Below are positions 1 through 10,818 of a DNA stretch of 64,000 bases, piece after piece. The stretch's first letter is position 1, and every line of letters starts with the position of its first letter. Location: contig WNNJ02003020.1 in NCBI GenBank assembly GCA_012934845.2, forward strand, positions 21,002 through 85,001, given 5' to 3'. Both the position numbers and the translations under genes were made by a program. Below the pieces are notes generated by a model. That model was not told the origin of the DNA. It saw nothing but the letters and a program-made list of their open reading frames with translations, and made no database searches. The stretch comes from Pomphorhynchus laevis (lineage: Eukaryota > Acanthocephala > Palaeacanthocephala > Echinorhynchida > Pomphorhynchidae).

Positions 1-298
1 GTGAAGTCGTTGAATACGAAAGTCGATGAACAGCGTATTGATTTTATTTTAATGTTTTACAACTTTTACTTAATTTATAACTTTATTTTCACTGCAAGAT
101 ACTAGCTAGAGCACATATCATAACATAGTGTTCTCTAGTTATCTATATCTTTTAAAATATAAGTATGACAATATGGATTGGCCGTTATTTAGTCTGTTAT
201 TAAAATAGTTAGAGTATCACATTGTCATATTAAATTATTGTATTAATGTAATTTTAATATTGGGGCAATGTTCCTCCTCGTGGTGACCCTGAATAACT

Positions 299-322
299 CC
301 CCGCAGTAAACCAACTGCGGGG
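299..322. repeat. Small GC-rich hairpin
   Basis: An 8-bp arm CCCCGCAG is followed after 8 bases by its reverse complement. It sits in a short GC-richer patch just upstream of a LINE remnant and may be part of it. Function unknown. Confidence 0.5.
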
Positions 323-419
323 TGAGCTAAACGCGGAAACCTTCCTGGTGACAGACTTGCGACAGACCGATTAGGAGGCATACTCAAATTTTCTTCGCTG
401 TCTCAACTTAATAAAGACG

Positions 420-701
420 TCTTTACAAACTCAAACCGACTGCGGCACGGTGTTGCGCCAATCAAGGAATAAATGAGAGAAGCTCGTCTCCAATGGTTTG
501 GCCACACTCGGCGTTCAAGTGAAAACTCAATGATGAAAGCAGGCCTGATCATCCAGGTAGATGGTAAACGTCCGAAAGGACAACCACAGCAGCGTTGGCT
601 AGACACACTACCCGGATATGGCCAACAACCGTGCAAAATGGAGATCGCGTAAATTGAGAACCGACCTCGCTTCTATTCTGGTAAACGGCAAAAGAAAAAG
701 T
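420..701 (+). mobile_element. LINE fragment, extreme C-terminal end
   Basis: The + strand reads RLQWFGHTRR, then a basic GKRPKGQPQQRWLDTL stretch, the usual C-terminal tail of RTE/jockey-type LINE proteins (RLRWFGHV...GRPKKRW). The reading starts near 472; a frame change near the end is needed to continue into the KWRSRK...KRK tail by about 701. No RT or nuclease domain is left, so this is a 5'-truncated, broken copy. The clade is not certain. It lies upstream of the exons of gene A. Confidence 0.7.
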
Positions 702-816
702 AATTTTAATTTTAAATATTAAATATTAATATTAATACTCAATTTCAAATGATTAACTATCTTATATTTGCAATTCTAATTACAGTTTTATAATTCTAAT
801 TATAGTTTTTTTTCAG

Positions 817-2034
817 GTCAAATCTCCTTTATGGTATCATTTAACTCACTACAATCTAATTGAGTTCTACGCAACAAACAACTTTCCAGTCGATGACATC
901 GATGTGAAATACGGTTTTGTTTATTACGATTTCATTTCAATAATAGTTTCACATTTTCAGGTATTCGTTGGTGCATTCAGCGTCGAAGGAAACGATATCA
1001 AGGTAAGAAGCCATAAATATATTTTAAATTGTTGTTGAATTTGAAAATTTTCCCAGAAAGTTCATCATCAAGTGTCAATCTATCTGAAATTGAAAGGTAA
1101 TTTATTCTTCAAAAGCATTTGTGTATTATCGTGCCTTTTTTAGCAACATAGATAAGCTTAACTGCTTTAGCACAGAATCGGAAAAATCGCAAGTTCTTGT
1201 TTCATATTGCATGGAATACGGCATAATTACTTTGTTATTCACTCAATTGTTGTCTAACTCCGATCTTTTAACGTAAGTTTATCACTTAAATCACAAGGAA
1301 TGACAATAGTTTATCTGAATTTAGTTAAATTATCATTTGATTGTATCTTTATTTAACAAGACAATATGCGAATTTGTAATTAATTATCCTCGTGATAGAT
1401 ATGAGTTTCTAAATGTTCTCTATTACTTGCTTTTAAAATTATTGTCAATACTGAAAGCTGTTATATTAATATAAAAATATTTTTAATCGATGTATCTTAC
1501 TAAAGAAGATCGTTTTGAATAAGGCCTTTTGAAATATACTCAATTTACATTAAATTAATCATAAAAATTCATGGTATCAATATGGCAAATAGTGAAGTAC
1601 ATTCGTGGCGAAAGTATTTTTAGTAAAAGTATGGTATTTACCTGAATTGTAAAATAATCAAGTAATAGTCAATTTTTTACGATTTATAAAATTATTATCA
1701 ATTTGAGCTTTTTGCCGCGTTTGTTACGAAGAAATTCGTATTCAATAATTGTCTAATATTTGTTGATATTTGATTTTATTTTAAATGAAATATTATTTAT
1801 TATAAATTTTGATTTGTAATTTCAATACTATTGTTATTAGCCTATGCTTTAAAGCGACATTTCATATTCAAATTTAGTGCATTGTACCGCAAAGATAGTA
1901 TAATTAGAGATAGCGACGGAAGAGAAAAGATTCTAATGTATACTCAAATTCTAACTATACGAAAGTTCAGATGTTTTTCGTCAAAGATATCAGATACCAG
2001 TAGGTTACATTTCTTTTGCAAAACCTTAAGTTAA
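817..2034 (+). CDS. Gene A: five-exon part of an unrecognised host gene
   Basis: Five candidate exons join in one frame: 817-913, 961-1002, 1057-1096, 1144-1272 and 1841 to about 2000 (or to the stop at 2034). Acceptors are good (tttttttcAG, cattttcAG, tttcccAG, tttttAG, gttattAG). Donors at 1003, 1097 and 1273 are good (GTAAGA, GTAATT, GTAAGT); the first donor (GTTTTG at 914) is weak. Phases are 1, 1, 2 and 2 and each join stays open, which is hard to get by chance. The product has a basic patch RRRKRYQ followed by ESSSS, then a hydrophobic stretch around GIITLLFTQLL, and a basic C-terminal part. This could be a membrane-proximal region, but I recognise no family. The 5' part lies outside the window or was not found. 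The last exon could end at the in-frame stop at 2032-2034 or splice at a GTAGGT near 2000. Confidence 0.5.
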
Positions 2035-2317
2035 CACTTAATTCAACGTTTTCTTAAGCAAAGGTTGAATTCTTTAATTAAAATCTATTTTTAATTTTAA
2101 TTTCTGATGATGCTGAATAAATTAATTTAAAATAAATTACGTTTTATACCAAGTAATACACGCTGGTATTCAGCTAAAGCACAATGCACTAGCAGAAGCT
2201 CTCTGGCTACAAAGCACGAGCAAAGCTCTAGCGCCAATGCTAAGATTCGTCACTCCACATATAGTGGTTATATGAATTGAAAATTATACTGGTGGCGTTA
2301 TATTAACAAGAAAGACT

Positions 2318-2491
2318 TTCAATACAACTTTTTTAATTAGCACGATCAGGAAAGTATAAACCTGCATGCATTTTCAGAACCTTCGTCAGGAAGCTTAACC
2401 CGGAATGCGCCTACCACATACGTATATACCCCAATTGGTAAAGACGTATGTTTCATCTACTCTAGCGCAGATGAAAAAAGTTGTATTGAAA
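2318..2491. repeat. Short foldback element with 18-bp inverted ends
   Basis: TTTCAATACAACTTTTTT at 2318-2335 is repeated as its exact reverse complement at 2474-2491. The interior (about 2345-2440, minus-strand sense) is homologous to the + strand at 63930-64000, so this is a dispersed repeat. On the minus strand it holds CTGACGA, a short loop and GAAA (2372-2389), like the ends of the PLEs described below. It is a MITE-like or PLE terminal-repeat derivative. Confidence 0.6.
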
Positions 2492-2538
2492 TTAGTTGTA
2501 TTGAAAAAAGTTATATTAAAATACAACTTTTTTGTAGT

Positions 2539-2588
2539 CGGACGTATGGAATCTGAAAATAGTCAACGCAATGTCTAGCAATTAGAAT
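2539..2588. repeat. Dispersed 50-bp repeat, copy 1
   Basis: The segment beginning CGGACGTATGGAATCT and containing GTCAACGCAATGTCTAGC recurs in the same orientation at 3458-3509. The two copies bracket a Naiad-like fragment, so this may be an older duplicated flank. No coding content. Confidence 0.6.
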
Positions 2589-2589
2589 C

Positions 2590-3005
2590 AATTAATAAAA
2601 ATTGTTAGAGTTAAATACACATATATCGTCAATAAATCAAAACGTTTATATATATATATATTTGGAGGGTAGTAACCCGGATGTTCCTATCCACTTGATT
2701 ACAAATGGTATTTTTTTTCTTAGATTAACTTCCGTTATGTTTCTTCCAGATCTGTTTTTGTTTTATATGTTTGTTGTAACATGTGGAATAACGTTTTCCT
2801 GTTGATGTATAATTTAGATTTATTTTTTAAACAGTTATGAACAAATTCATATTCTATAAAGCTTAAAAACAAGTCAGCTATAATTGGGCTTCTATTACCA
2901 CCCATTGTAACCCCTTTTACTTGTTTAAATATAGATGCCCCTACTTTTAAATAATTTTGATTTATCGAAATATTAAAGGCTTATATTAATTCAATTTTAT
3001 TCATC
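2590..3005 (-). mobile_element. Naiad-like PLE fragment (RT), interrupted
   Basis: The minus strand carries the RT palm block with the G-x-MGG-N-x-SP-IIADLF signature and the downstream tyrosine-aspartate region, as in the better copy at 22078-22728. About 160 bp of unrelated sequence (2655-2815, with a short TA run) splits it. It is degenerate and non-coding now. Confidence 0.7.
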
Positions 3006-3457
3006 ACTTCCACCCAAGCAAACCTATGGACACGTCACAAAAGCGTTGTGCGACCACATAAAGAAAACGTTATGTGTTTAAGTTAATTACAATTTAGAAA
3101 TTTAATATTTAAAATCCCAAAATCAATAACCAAAGATTCATGAAAGTACCAAACCAGAATTATCAAAACGTAGAAAGCAGGGAACTGTCAACTATAAATG
3201 TACGATGTTCAGTTTGCAAGCGTAGTTTCAGTCTGCAAGCGTAGTTTCGGTCTGTAAGCGTAGTTTCAATTTATAAATAAAAATACATACAATCATCGTT
3301 TTCAATAATTACGAAGTAATTATTGAAAGTAATTATTATTTAAGTAATTAAAATGTTAAGTATCAATCGATTTAATTTCGAATTATACTTTGAATTTTTG
3401 TTACATAGGAAAAAATGATAGAAAATCTATCAATTATTAAAAACGTCGAGCGAAATT
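3005..3457. other. AT-rich spacer without recognised gene
   Basis: No credible ORF. At 3205-3270 the phrase 'GCAAGCGTAGTTTC' is repeated three times with small changes (TTTGCAAGCG, TCTGCAAGCG, TCTGTAAGCG), a minor local tandem repeat of about 22 bp. Confidence 0.6.
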
Positions 3458-3509
3458 CGGACGTTTGGAATCTAAAAATTAGTCAACGCAATGTCTAGCA
3501 ATTAGAATT
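3458..3509. repeat. Dispersed 50-bp repeat, copy 2
   Basis: Second copy of the segment at 2539-2588 with a few base changes, same orientation. Confidence 0.6.
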
Positions 3510-3896
3510 CACTGAAATTCTTTCCTAGTAATTGAATTGTTATTGTTATTCTTAGCTGAATTTCAATAATTATCAACTGTATGGAAATATAATAATGTTA
3601 TATTAATATATTATGCATTATATATTATTAACATATAATGTTATATTATAAATAAAGTTTCTGAGTTTGAAAAATCAATTATCCAATTTAAATATATTAT
3701 CTTCAAAACGGTGTATTTCAGCATTTTGTTAGCAATGACTATCAAAACCAAAAGCCAAAATTTAATATGCTAAAAATTGTATTAGCTCTTGAAAATATAA
3801 GAGGCCTAAAATCCCTCTTATTGGTAAATATTTTAAAATTTCTTCATAAATCCTATTATTTAATTAAACAGCATCAAGATTGTAATGAAATTACGG

Positions 3897-4130
3897 AGAA
3901 AGAAATCAAATAAGCTAACTGAGTCTACGTATTTAATATAATTATAAAATAAACAAAACATAATAATGCTAAATCAAAATTTAATAATTAAATAATAAAA
4001 TTAATAATTGTTTTTAGATTTTCTATAATTTAAATCAAGTTAAAATAAAAAATTGAAATTTAAAATAAACGTCATTTTTATGAATTGACTAATAAATAAC
4101 AGATGATTTATCAGAATAAGAATTCGAGAA
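3897..4130 (-). mobile_element. Naiad-like PLE 3' tail only
   Basis: Read on the minus strand this is the non-coding tail seen after every good Naiad-like 3' end: GTTATTTATTAGTCAATTCA, then an AT-rich run, ending at ACGTAGACTCAGTTAGC. It matches 14465-14790 and 54590-54815 (+). No coding part remains. Confidence 0.75.
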
Positions 4131-5297
4131 ACTAATTTGCAAATAAGCTTATACTAATTAACTTGAATATACGCCAATGCAATTTGGCTTTTTAGACAAA
4201 ATGTTTTAATGACAATTTTCAAAGTTTATTTGTTTTTTTTTATTCTCGAGGAAAAAACTAAGACATAAAAGATAAAACTTAGCTGGTTAGGTGCCCGGCA
4301 TCTCAAGTATGGCCGAGCACCTAATCTCGTATCTATGTATCAAACAACGAATGAACCTCATTTTCGTTCAATGTATTCAAAATATTTTTCTTTCAGTTAT
4401 ACCATATATTAATGTCTTATGTATGCCTTATCTTAACCATAGATTAAGATAACAACTAAGATTGAATGATAAATCAAAGGTTTTACCTAAATGTTCAGCT
4501 TCAGCTTTACCACAACAGATCTGTATAAAGAATACATTATTGTGTTAGCCAATCATTATCTATTGAGCTCTTTACCGTCACCTGAGAACAGTATCCTTAA
4601 ATACTTCAAGTCCTTAAGATCAGGTAGTGTTTTGTCCTTAATTCAAATGTCTGATTACCTTTGGCTCTGAAACAAGCGCATAGTAATTTTCTTAACAAAG
4701 CTCTTATGCATACCGGTTGGCATTTCGTCATGAATTATTTAAATTGGCATTGTTATTTTTTACGGAACGGGATGTCAGCAGGTCAACATAGTCTGCAAGA
4801 AACACTGATTTTACAATAATATAACCAAACTGTAGACCGACATTTAACAAAGAAGCCAGTTTCAATATTCTGTTCATGTAAATTAGTAATATCATTGAAG
4901 GCAAATGGCAATGTAGTCGAAACCTGAAAGCTAGGGGAATCGACGCTAATTTGCTATTTAGAACAAACACTTATATAATTTATTCGTGAAGAAATACCAC
5001 GGCTAATCGAATATATTGTGGTATTCTATATTTACTTAGTATCTTTAACAAACTATCTCAAGGAATTAGATGGAAAGATTTCTCCAGATTTACAAAGCAA
5101 AGTGAACTTGTTCGGCGTGCTTTTAAAACCTTTCAAGAATTGTTGAGAGTGAATAATTGGAATGTAACTTTACAACCTTGACGAACTAGCTTCTTTTGCA
5201 ATTGCCCTTTCATTAAATATTGTATTTTTAATTCTAAAATTGTAACTGATAGCTTACCACGCAAGAAAAGAAGAGTAATAACAATGTAGTTAAAACA
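4130..5297. other. AT-rich region, no recognised gene
   Basis: I see no protein family and no convincing exon chain. There is one hairpin (4287-4324). The open stretches at 4728-4970 and 5133-5378 (-) resemble nothing I know, and the second runs into a tandem repeat. Confidence 0.5.
4287..4324. repeat. Hairpin TTAGGTGC...GCACCTAA
   Basis: Eight-base perfect arms with a 22-base GC-richer loop that itself holds CCGGC and GGCCG. Isolated; the role is unknown. It may be a terminal structure of an eroded mobile element. Confidence 0.45.
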
Positions 5298-5851
5298 GAT
5301 TGGTATAAACACCTCGGTTTGACACACACTAGGAACCTTGTCCGACGTCAATGCAACGTTAAAGATCCGCGTTAACAATTTTAAGTCGTGAAAGTTAAGG
5401 ACCTAAATAAAGTCCGGTTAGATCGCAACCACACCAGTCAATTCCTCATTTTAGGATCCAGCAATGATCTTTCCAATATTTCCAGATTGGTATAAACACC
5501 TCGGTTTGACACACACTAGGAACCTTGTCCGACGTCAATGCAACGTTAAAGATCCGCGTTAACAATTTTAAGTCTTGAAAGTTAAGGACCTAAATAAAGT
5601 CCGGTTAGATCGCAACCACACCAGTCAATTCCTCATTTTAGGATCCAGCAATGATCTTTCCAATATTTCCAGATTGGTATAAACACCTCGGTTTGACACA
5701 CACTAGGAACCTTGTCCGACGTCAATGCAACGTTAAAGATCCGCGTTAACAATTTTAAGTCTTGAAAGTAAAGGACCTAAATAAAGTCCGGTTAGATCGC
5801 AACCACACCAGTAAATTCCTCATTTTAGGATCCAGCAATGATCTTTCCAAT
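5298..5851. repeat. Tandem repeat, three units of 187 bp
   Basis: Units start near 5298, 5485 and 5672, each beginning with TTGGTATAAACACCTCGG. They are almost identical (single-base differences such as AAGTCGTGAAAG / AAGTCTTGAAAG / AAAGTAAAGG), so the array is young. Unit GC is higher than the surroundings. The array could be the start of a minisatellite or a recently duplicated segment. Confidence 0.92.
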
Positions 5852-6489
5852 AATCAATGTTAATCAGCATAAACGCTTTATACTCATATGGAATGTATTC
5901 TGCTTTCCAATATAAAACTCTTGATGGCCCTATAAAACATTTTGGAGTCAAATTTCGAACAAGAATGAGCAATGTTTAAATTCCTTTAGAAGCATTACTT
6001 TTTAGAAGTATTTCTGTATTTTAGAAGCTGACCAACTCTGCAAAAGTTGTCTACTTTGCTTCGGTAAAGGTTAATGCTGAAGCTCTTCTTTAATGTTCGT
6101 AACTTTACAGCAGCCTTCATTGACTTTATAGACAAGGTTGCATTGTAAGACTATTTCTGCGGGTGTCTACAAAACATATCGAAAATTCCATCTACGACTG
6201 GCATCTAGAGAGCCTTCAAACTACAACTTATCACGTTATTCTTAGCAAGAGAGAGTTTAAACACTGTCTATTACAGTTCGCCTTTTTCACCTCATCAGGT
6301 AACGCGCAAAGTTATCTCGTATATAGTTTCTTACACGTTGTATAATAGATGGCTATTACAGTCGTCCACGCTGTTTCACGAAACGTTTGGGTTGGTCTAT
6401 TAAGCTACATTTTCTGCCAACGAATTTTACTCTCTTCAATAAACTGATGGATTGCCAGCTCAGCACAAATAATTAAGGGTGATACGAGC
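5852..6489. other. No recognised gene
   Basis: Mixed-composition sequence with one open stretch at 6163-6345 (+) that matches no family I know. It may be old retroelement coding sequence, but no RT or nuclease motif is visible. Confidence 0.4.
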
Positions 6490-6556
6490 AAGTAAATATT
6501 TTTATAAATCAAAAATTTTGAAAAGTAGGGACATCTATATTTAGACAAATAAAAGG
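6490..6556 (+). mobile_element. Tiny Naiad-like PLE fragment
   Basis: The + strand carries the block before the RT palm (AGTAGGGACATCTATATTTA..., 'VGTSIFRQ' region) matching 56640-56690. Both sides break off abruptly. Confidence 0.65.
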
Positions 6557-6687
6557 TGTTCTACTAACTCAGTAGATACGTGATAAAAATGACAACTAAC
6601 CCAGTATTTCAATGACAAGTGATTCAAAATATTGGATCAAAATGAAAAGCTTAATCTAAAAGTCCAGTGAAAGAGGCAAAAGGTTTA

Positions 6688-6725
6688 GCAACCCTAATTT
6701 GCGAAACATCGCAAATTAGGGTTGC
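6688..6725. repeat. Perfect 17-bp hairpin
   Basis: GCAACCCTAATTTGCGA, loop AACA, then the exact reverse complement. It lies just upstream of a PLE RT fragment. It may be a terminal foldback. Confidence 0.7.
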
Positions 6726-6774
6726 GATGTATAGTTATATATATAATATATATAGTTATATATATAAAATGTAT

Positions 6775-6910
6775 AGTTATTTTATATTTGACCAACAACA
6801 ATTTGTTCAAAAATACGGAGTAGCGACTAGTAGTTTATTGGGGCTTGCCTATGCGAACACATTAATGTGCCAGATAGAAGAAGGGATTATGAAAACGATT
6901 CTAGTCTAAA
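6775..6910 (+). mobile_element. PLE RT fragment, family different from Naiad-like
   Basis: The translation contains FDQQQFVQKYGVATSSLLGL followed by AYANTLMCQIEE. This fits the PLE RT block (F-x-Y-x-Q-x-x-G-x-x-MGSPLSP-x-x-A-x-x-M-x-x-x-E), with ATSSLLGL standing in place of AMGSPLSP. Only about 45 residues are recognisable. A TATA-rich run (6730-6780) precedes it. Confidence 0.6.
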
Positions 6911-7364
6911 TAAAGCCACTAATTCATGGCCACTATTGATGCCACACTTGTCGTCTTTGATTCTCTACAATAAGCCTCCCAATTTCATGACTTTTTCAAT
7001 CAGCAACATGAACGATAAAGAAAATCATGACAAAACGTTTCCTTATAAATAAAAATATAAGTATTATTAACATATAATATATATGTTAATATATAACATA
7101 TATATTTTTAAAATATTAAAATAAATTATATTTAATAAAAATGATATTCCCAAATTTTCTAACGTTTAAAAATTGTATTTTTGTAATACTTGATAAAGAT
7201 GATAAAAAATTTAACTTATATATTAGTTAAATCTAAATTTGGATAAGCGTAATCGAATTACGATTATAATCGTAATATTATAATATACTATTAAATATTA
7301 TAATATTATAATATTATAATTATAATATTGATTATAATTATTAATCCTAATTATAGGATTTGTT

Positions 7365-7874
7365 TCTACATAGTTATGAACAAATTCATATTCTATAAAG
7401 CTTAAAAAAGGGTCAATTATATAATTGAGATTCTATAACATCTCATTTGAACTCCTTTTATTTGTCTAAATATAGATGTCCCTACCTTTAAATAATTTTG
7501 ATTTATCAAAATATTTAAGGATTCTATTTATTCAATTTTATTCATATATTTATATTTACTTTATGGTTTAATTTTTGTTAGATAAGCGTTATAATTATTA
7601 TAACATATATATGTATATCTTTTTCCGAATATAAGATTAATTAATTTTACTAACGCTTCTTTAATATCTACTAAATCTAGATTTGTATAAAGCGTACTAA
7701 AATCGTATGTATTTTATAGCTTTATAAAGCTTTATTATAGCTTTTTGTTGGATAGGCGTTATAGTTATTATAAAATATATATGTATATCTTTTTCCGAAT
7801 ATAAGATTAATTAATTTTTCTAACGCTTCTTCAATATATGTTAAATCTAAATTTGTAATTACTAATATCGTACG

Positions 7875-7875
<1 letters not shown>
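7365..7875 (-). mobile_element. Naiad-like PLE fragment with internal partial duplication
   Basis: Minus-strand RT sequence from the palm block into the fingers/linker (7365-7720). About 130 bp (7745-7875) then repeats the segment encoding the linker before the palm. It is followed at once by a long TA tract. Confidence 0.75.

Positions 7876-7958
<83 letters not shown>
7876..7958. repeat. (TA)n microsatellite, about 41 units
   Basis: An uninterrupted TA run of 83 bases, sitting exactly between two Naiad-like fragments. Confidence 0.98.
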
Positions 7959-7960
<2 letters not shown>

Positions 7961-8262
7961 TTTTATTAAGAATGAGGCTACCTGGATAAATTTGTTTGCT
8001 TATTTAATAAAAATTGCTAGAATTAAATACACATATATCATCAATATATCTTAACATCTATTTTATCCTCCCATTGCAACAACTTTTATTCGTCTAAATA
8101 TAGATGTCTCTACTTTTAAAAAATTTTTAATTTACCAAGTAACGGCTTCAGTAATTCAATTTTATGAATTAATGTTAATAGAATCTATCAATTCAATTTT
8201 ACAAATTGATGGTTTTATTTTTGTTAGATATGCGTTATACTTATTATAAGTTTGTTTGCTTA
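7959..8262 (-). mobile_element. Naiad-like PLE fragment
   Basis: The minus strand reads from the VYLD-preceding region back through the palm block. Similar to 11605-11890 and 22440-22780 but more diverged. Confidence 0.7.
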
Positions 8263-8389
8263 TAAAAAGTTTAACATCTAATAAACATACAAGTTCTTAC
8301 AATATAATATTCAATTATCATCCAACAGCTTGAACACACAATTATTATTGCATTCTCTCTATGACTAAAGGAGTGCCATCAAATTTAAA

Positions 8390-8677
8390 CAAATGCTGTA
8401 ATTGTAATTCCGCAAGTGCAAAGTGTGTAAGATGCGTATGTGCACGGTCTGGTCGATTTGCTTTAACTGTAATGCACGTAACTGCTTAAATAGGGATTAT
8501 GTTCAACCCAAACCCAAAAGTGAAACTAGCCTGGACTCAGGAACTAAACATCAGGATCGTATCAACAACATAGATTTATCTACTCTAAATGCAAGAATAC
8601 AAAATACACTGAATGATACTTCTAGCAGAACAAATAATAAAGTCACGGGACCGGTTACGACAACAATTTATGAATGA
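8390..8677 (+). pseudogene. Cys-rich N-terminal part of the RT element
   Basis: The first frame gives KCCNCNSASAKCVRC, then VCARSGR; the next frame continues CFNCNARNCLNRDY. Pairs of C-x2-C are spaced like a small zinc-binding domain. Family knowledge: such N-terminal Cys clusters occur ahead of the RT in this element class. Probably nucleic-acid binding. It is split by a frame change. Confidence 0.55.
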
Positions 8678-9363
8678 ACATTCAATGGATAAATCAATGA
8701 CAGAAGTGTCCGCTGAATCTGTTTCACTGGAACAGATATATTGTGAGGTTATACATTGGATCCCGAACCTGATGACATTATCTCAATGTAATGCAGCAAA
8801 GAGTTCATCAAGCTTATATCTGATTGTATATGGAAATTTAACACGGATAAAAAAGGTGTAAATGATCCTTTAAAGGAAATGACTATATTATGACACCTTA
8901 TCATCCAGAGAATAAAGAGTCGTAAGGTTCATATAGTGAGAAAAACTCTAGAGCGTAGATTAAAAATGTGGAAGTGCGGTGATGTTTACAATCTTTTATG
9001 CGAGGCAAGATTTGCACAGAGATTAAAAATGGAGGGCGTGAAAAGTTGCAAAACCAATGATAATGCACGGATGACGAAAATAGCTATTAACTTGATAAAG
9101 AATGGTATGATTATGAAAGCTGTACGAACATTAAAAGACACCCCTCGAAGTGTCTTATCTCTAAGTTCTATGACAGGAGTAAAGTCAGTTCTTTCAGAAC
9201 TGCAGGAGATGCATCCCAGTCCGTCGGATGTGAACGAGGGGTTGCTATTATCAGAAAATATCAGTGAGTATAAGGAGCATCATCACATGCATTTCTTTAA
9301 TATTGAACCTGAGGATGTTATATTTGCTGCCAAAAAACCAAAGGCTCAGCAGGCCCATCTGGT

Positions 9364-10120
9364 ATGGATGCTTGTAACAGGTACAAACTCCTTACGGAAC
9401 ATGGTCATGAATCCAGCAGACTTACCTCATTAATATGTGACTTTGCAATTAAAATAGAAACGGAAACGGTAGATCCGCTGAAACTCATTGCATATACAGC
9501 ATGTAGACTAATACCAGTAGACAAGGATCCAGGTGTTAGACCTATTGGGATAGGCGAGGTTCTACGAAGAATTGTAGGAAGAGTAGTAATGAAGCACGTA
9601 AGGGAGGATATCATGTCGGTTTGCATGGATACACAATTTTGTGCCAGGCGACGAAGCGGAATTGAATCAGCGATACACTCTGTTCATCATGCTTTCGAAG
9701 AAGACAATAGTAGATGCATACTTCTGACAGATGCTAAAAATGCATTCAATAATCTGAATCGAAAAATGGCTCTTCAAAATATGAAGCATATATGTCTTTC
9801 GTTAAATTGTATTTTGAAAAATAGGTATGGAGTACCTTCCCAGTTAATCTTGAGTGAAATCACATTGTTGTTCTCGGAGGGGTTTACGAAAGGATGATCC
9901 TTTATCGATGGCAGCATTTGCCATTTCTATTTTACCTCTAATACATGAATTGCAAAGGGTTGCACCAGGTGCAACCCATAAATGGTATGCAGATGACGGT
10001 GCTTGTGTTAGAACGATAGATTAGATAGCACGTGTCTGGGAAACATTAAAAGCTAAAGGGCCAATATTCGGATATTATGTCAATCCTGCCAAGTCTACTA
10101 TACTTTTAAAGAACTGAATC
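9364..10120 (+). pseudogene. Reverse transcriptase core of the RT element
   Basis: Visible RT blocks are the fingers motif LIPVDKDPGVRPIGIGEVLR, the palm A block LLTDAKNAFNNLNR (catalytic Asp), a broken stretch near 9900, and the C block KWYADDGACVRTID at about 9980-10020 followed by GYYVNPAKSTILLKN. At least two frame changes and one stop lie inside it, so it is not active. The pre-RT segment 8936-9433 carries LCEARFAQRL, typical of the same proteins. Confidence 0.75.
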
Positions 10121-10162
10121 GTTGTAGAGAAAGAAAATATATTAAACATAGACAAAGTTCAA

Positions 10163-10642
10163 ATGAAATATGATGGTGTGAGATATCTCGGTAGCTTTAT
10201 TGGAAATCCAGAATTCGTGGAGAATAAATGCTGTGAATGTGCTAACGTATGGGTGGAGGAAATGAATAGGCTTAACAAAGTAGTTGATTACGAGACCTTT
10301 GCGGGATACATTTTACTTACAAGGGCTTTGCAACACAGACAGATTCACCTTCTTCGAACCTGCAAAACAGAATCGAGCGGGTTTATGCATTATCGCTCGT
10401 TATTATTTGGGAAGTTACTGCCTCAGATGTTGGGCATGAATATTGACAACAAAGAAATGGAGAAGATTTTAACACTTCCGAATCATCACGGAGGCCTGGG
10501 AATCCGAGATATTACATACACTTTAACCGATGAATACATAAACTCCCTCAGGATTTGTGAGCCAGCAATGGACGGTCATTATGGAGAGGAGTTGCAATTT
10601 TTGCAAAAGGCCGTAATTGCGTCAATCAGAAAAGAGAAATAA
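10163..10642 (+). pseudogene. Post-RT region of the RT element
   Basis: Contains VRYLGSFIGNPEFVE, then ILLTRALQHRQIHLLRT, and LPNHHGGLGIRDIT. These are the conserved thumb/C-terminal motifs following the YADD box in this class (YLGAVIG..., H-L-LRT, LP-x-x-x-GGLGI). Confidence 0.7.
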
Positions 10643-10818
10643 TATCGGGTAATGAATTTAAAAAATGAGGTGATAGCTTCCTCAAGAATGAACTTAGAGA
10701 CAGTCATGCGAAATGCAAGTGTCATCGGAGCATCATCCTGGCTCAGCCCACATAATGACATGAGGGAGCTATTCCTTAACTCTACTGAGTTCCATGATGC
10801 CTTTGCTGCAAGATATAA

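Noticed and set aside
4728-5378. Two ~80-aa minus-strand open frames that look weakly membrane-like
   Set aside because: No family pattern, no exon borders in phase, and the second overlaps the 187-bp tandem repeat.
6688-6725. CCCTAA/TTAGGG in a hairpin read as an interstitial telomere repeat
   Set aside because: Only one unit on each arm and no tandem TTAGG or TTAGGG array.
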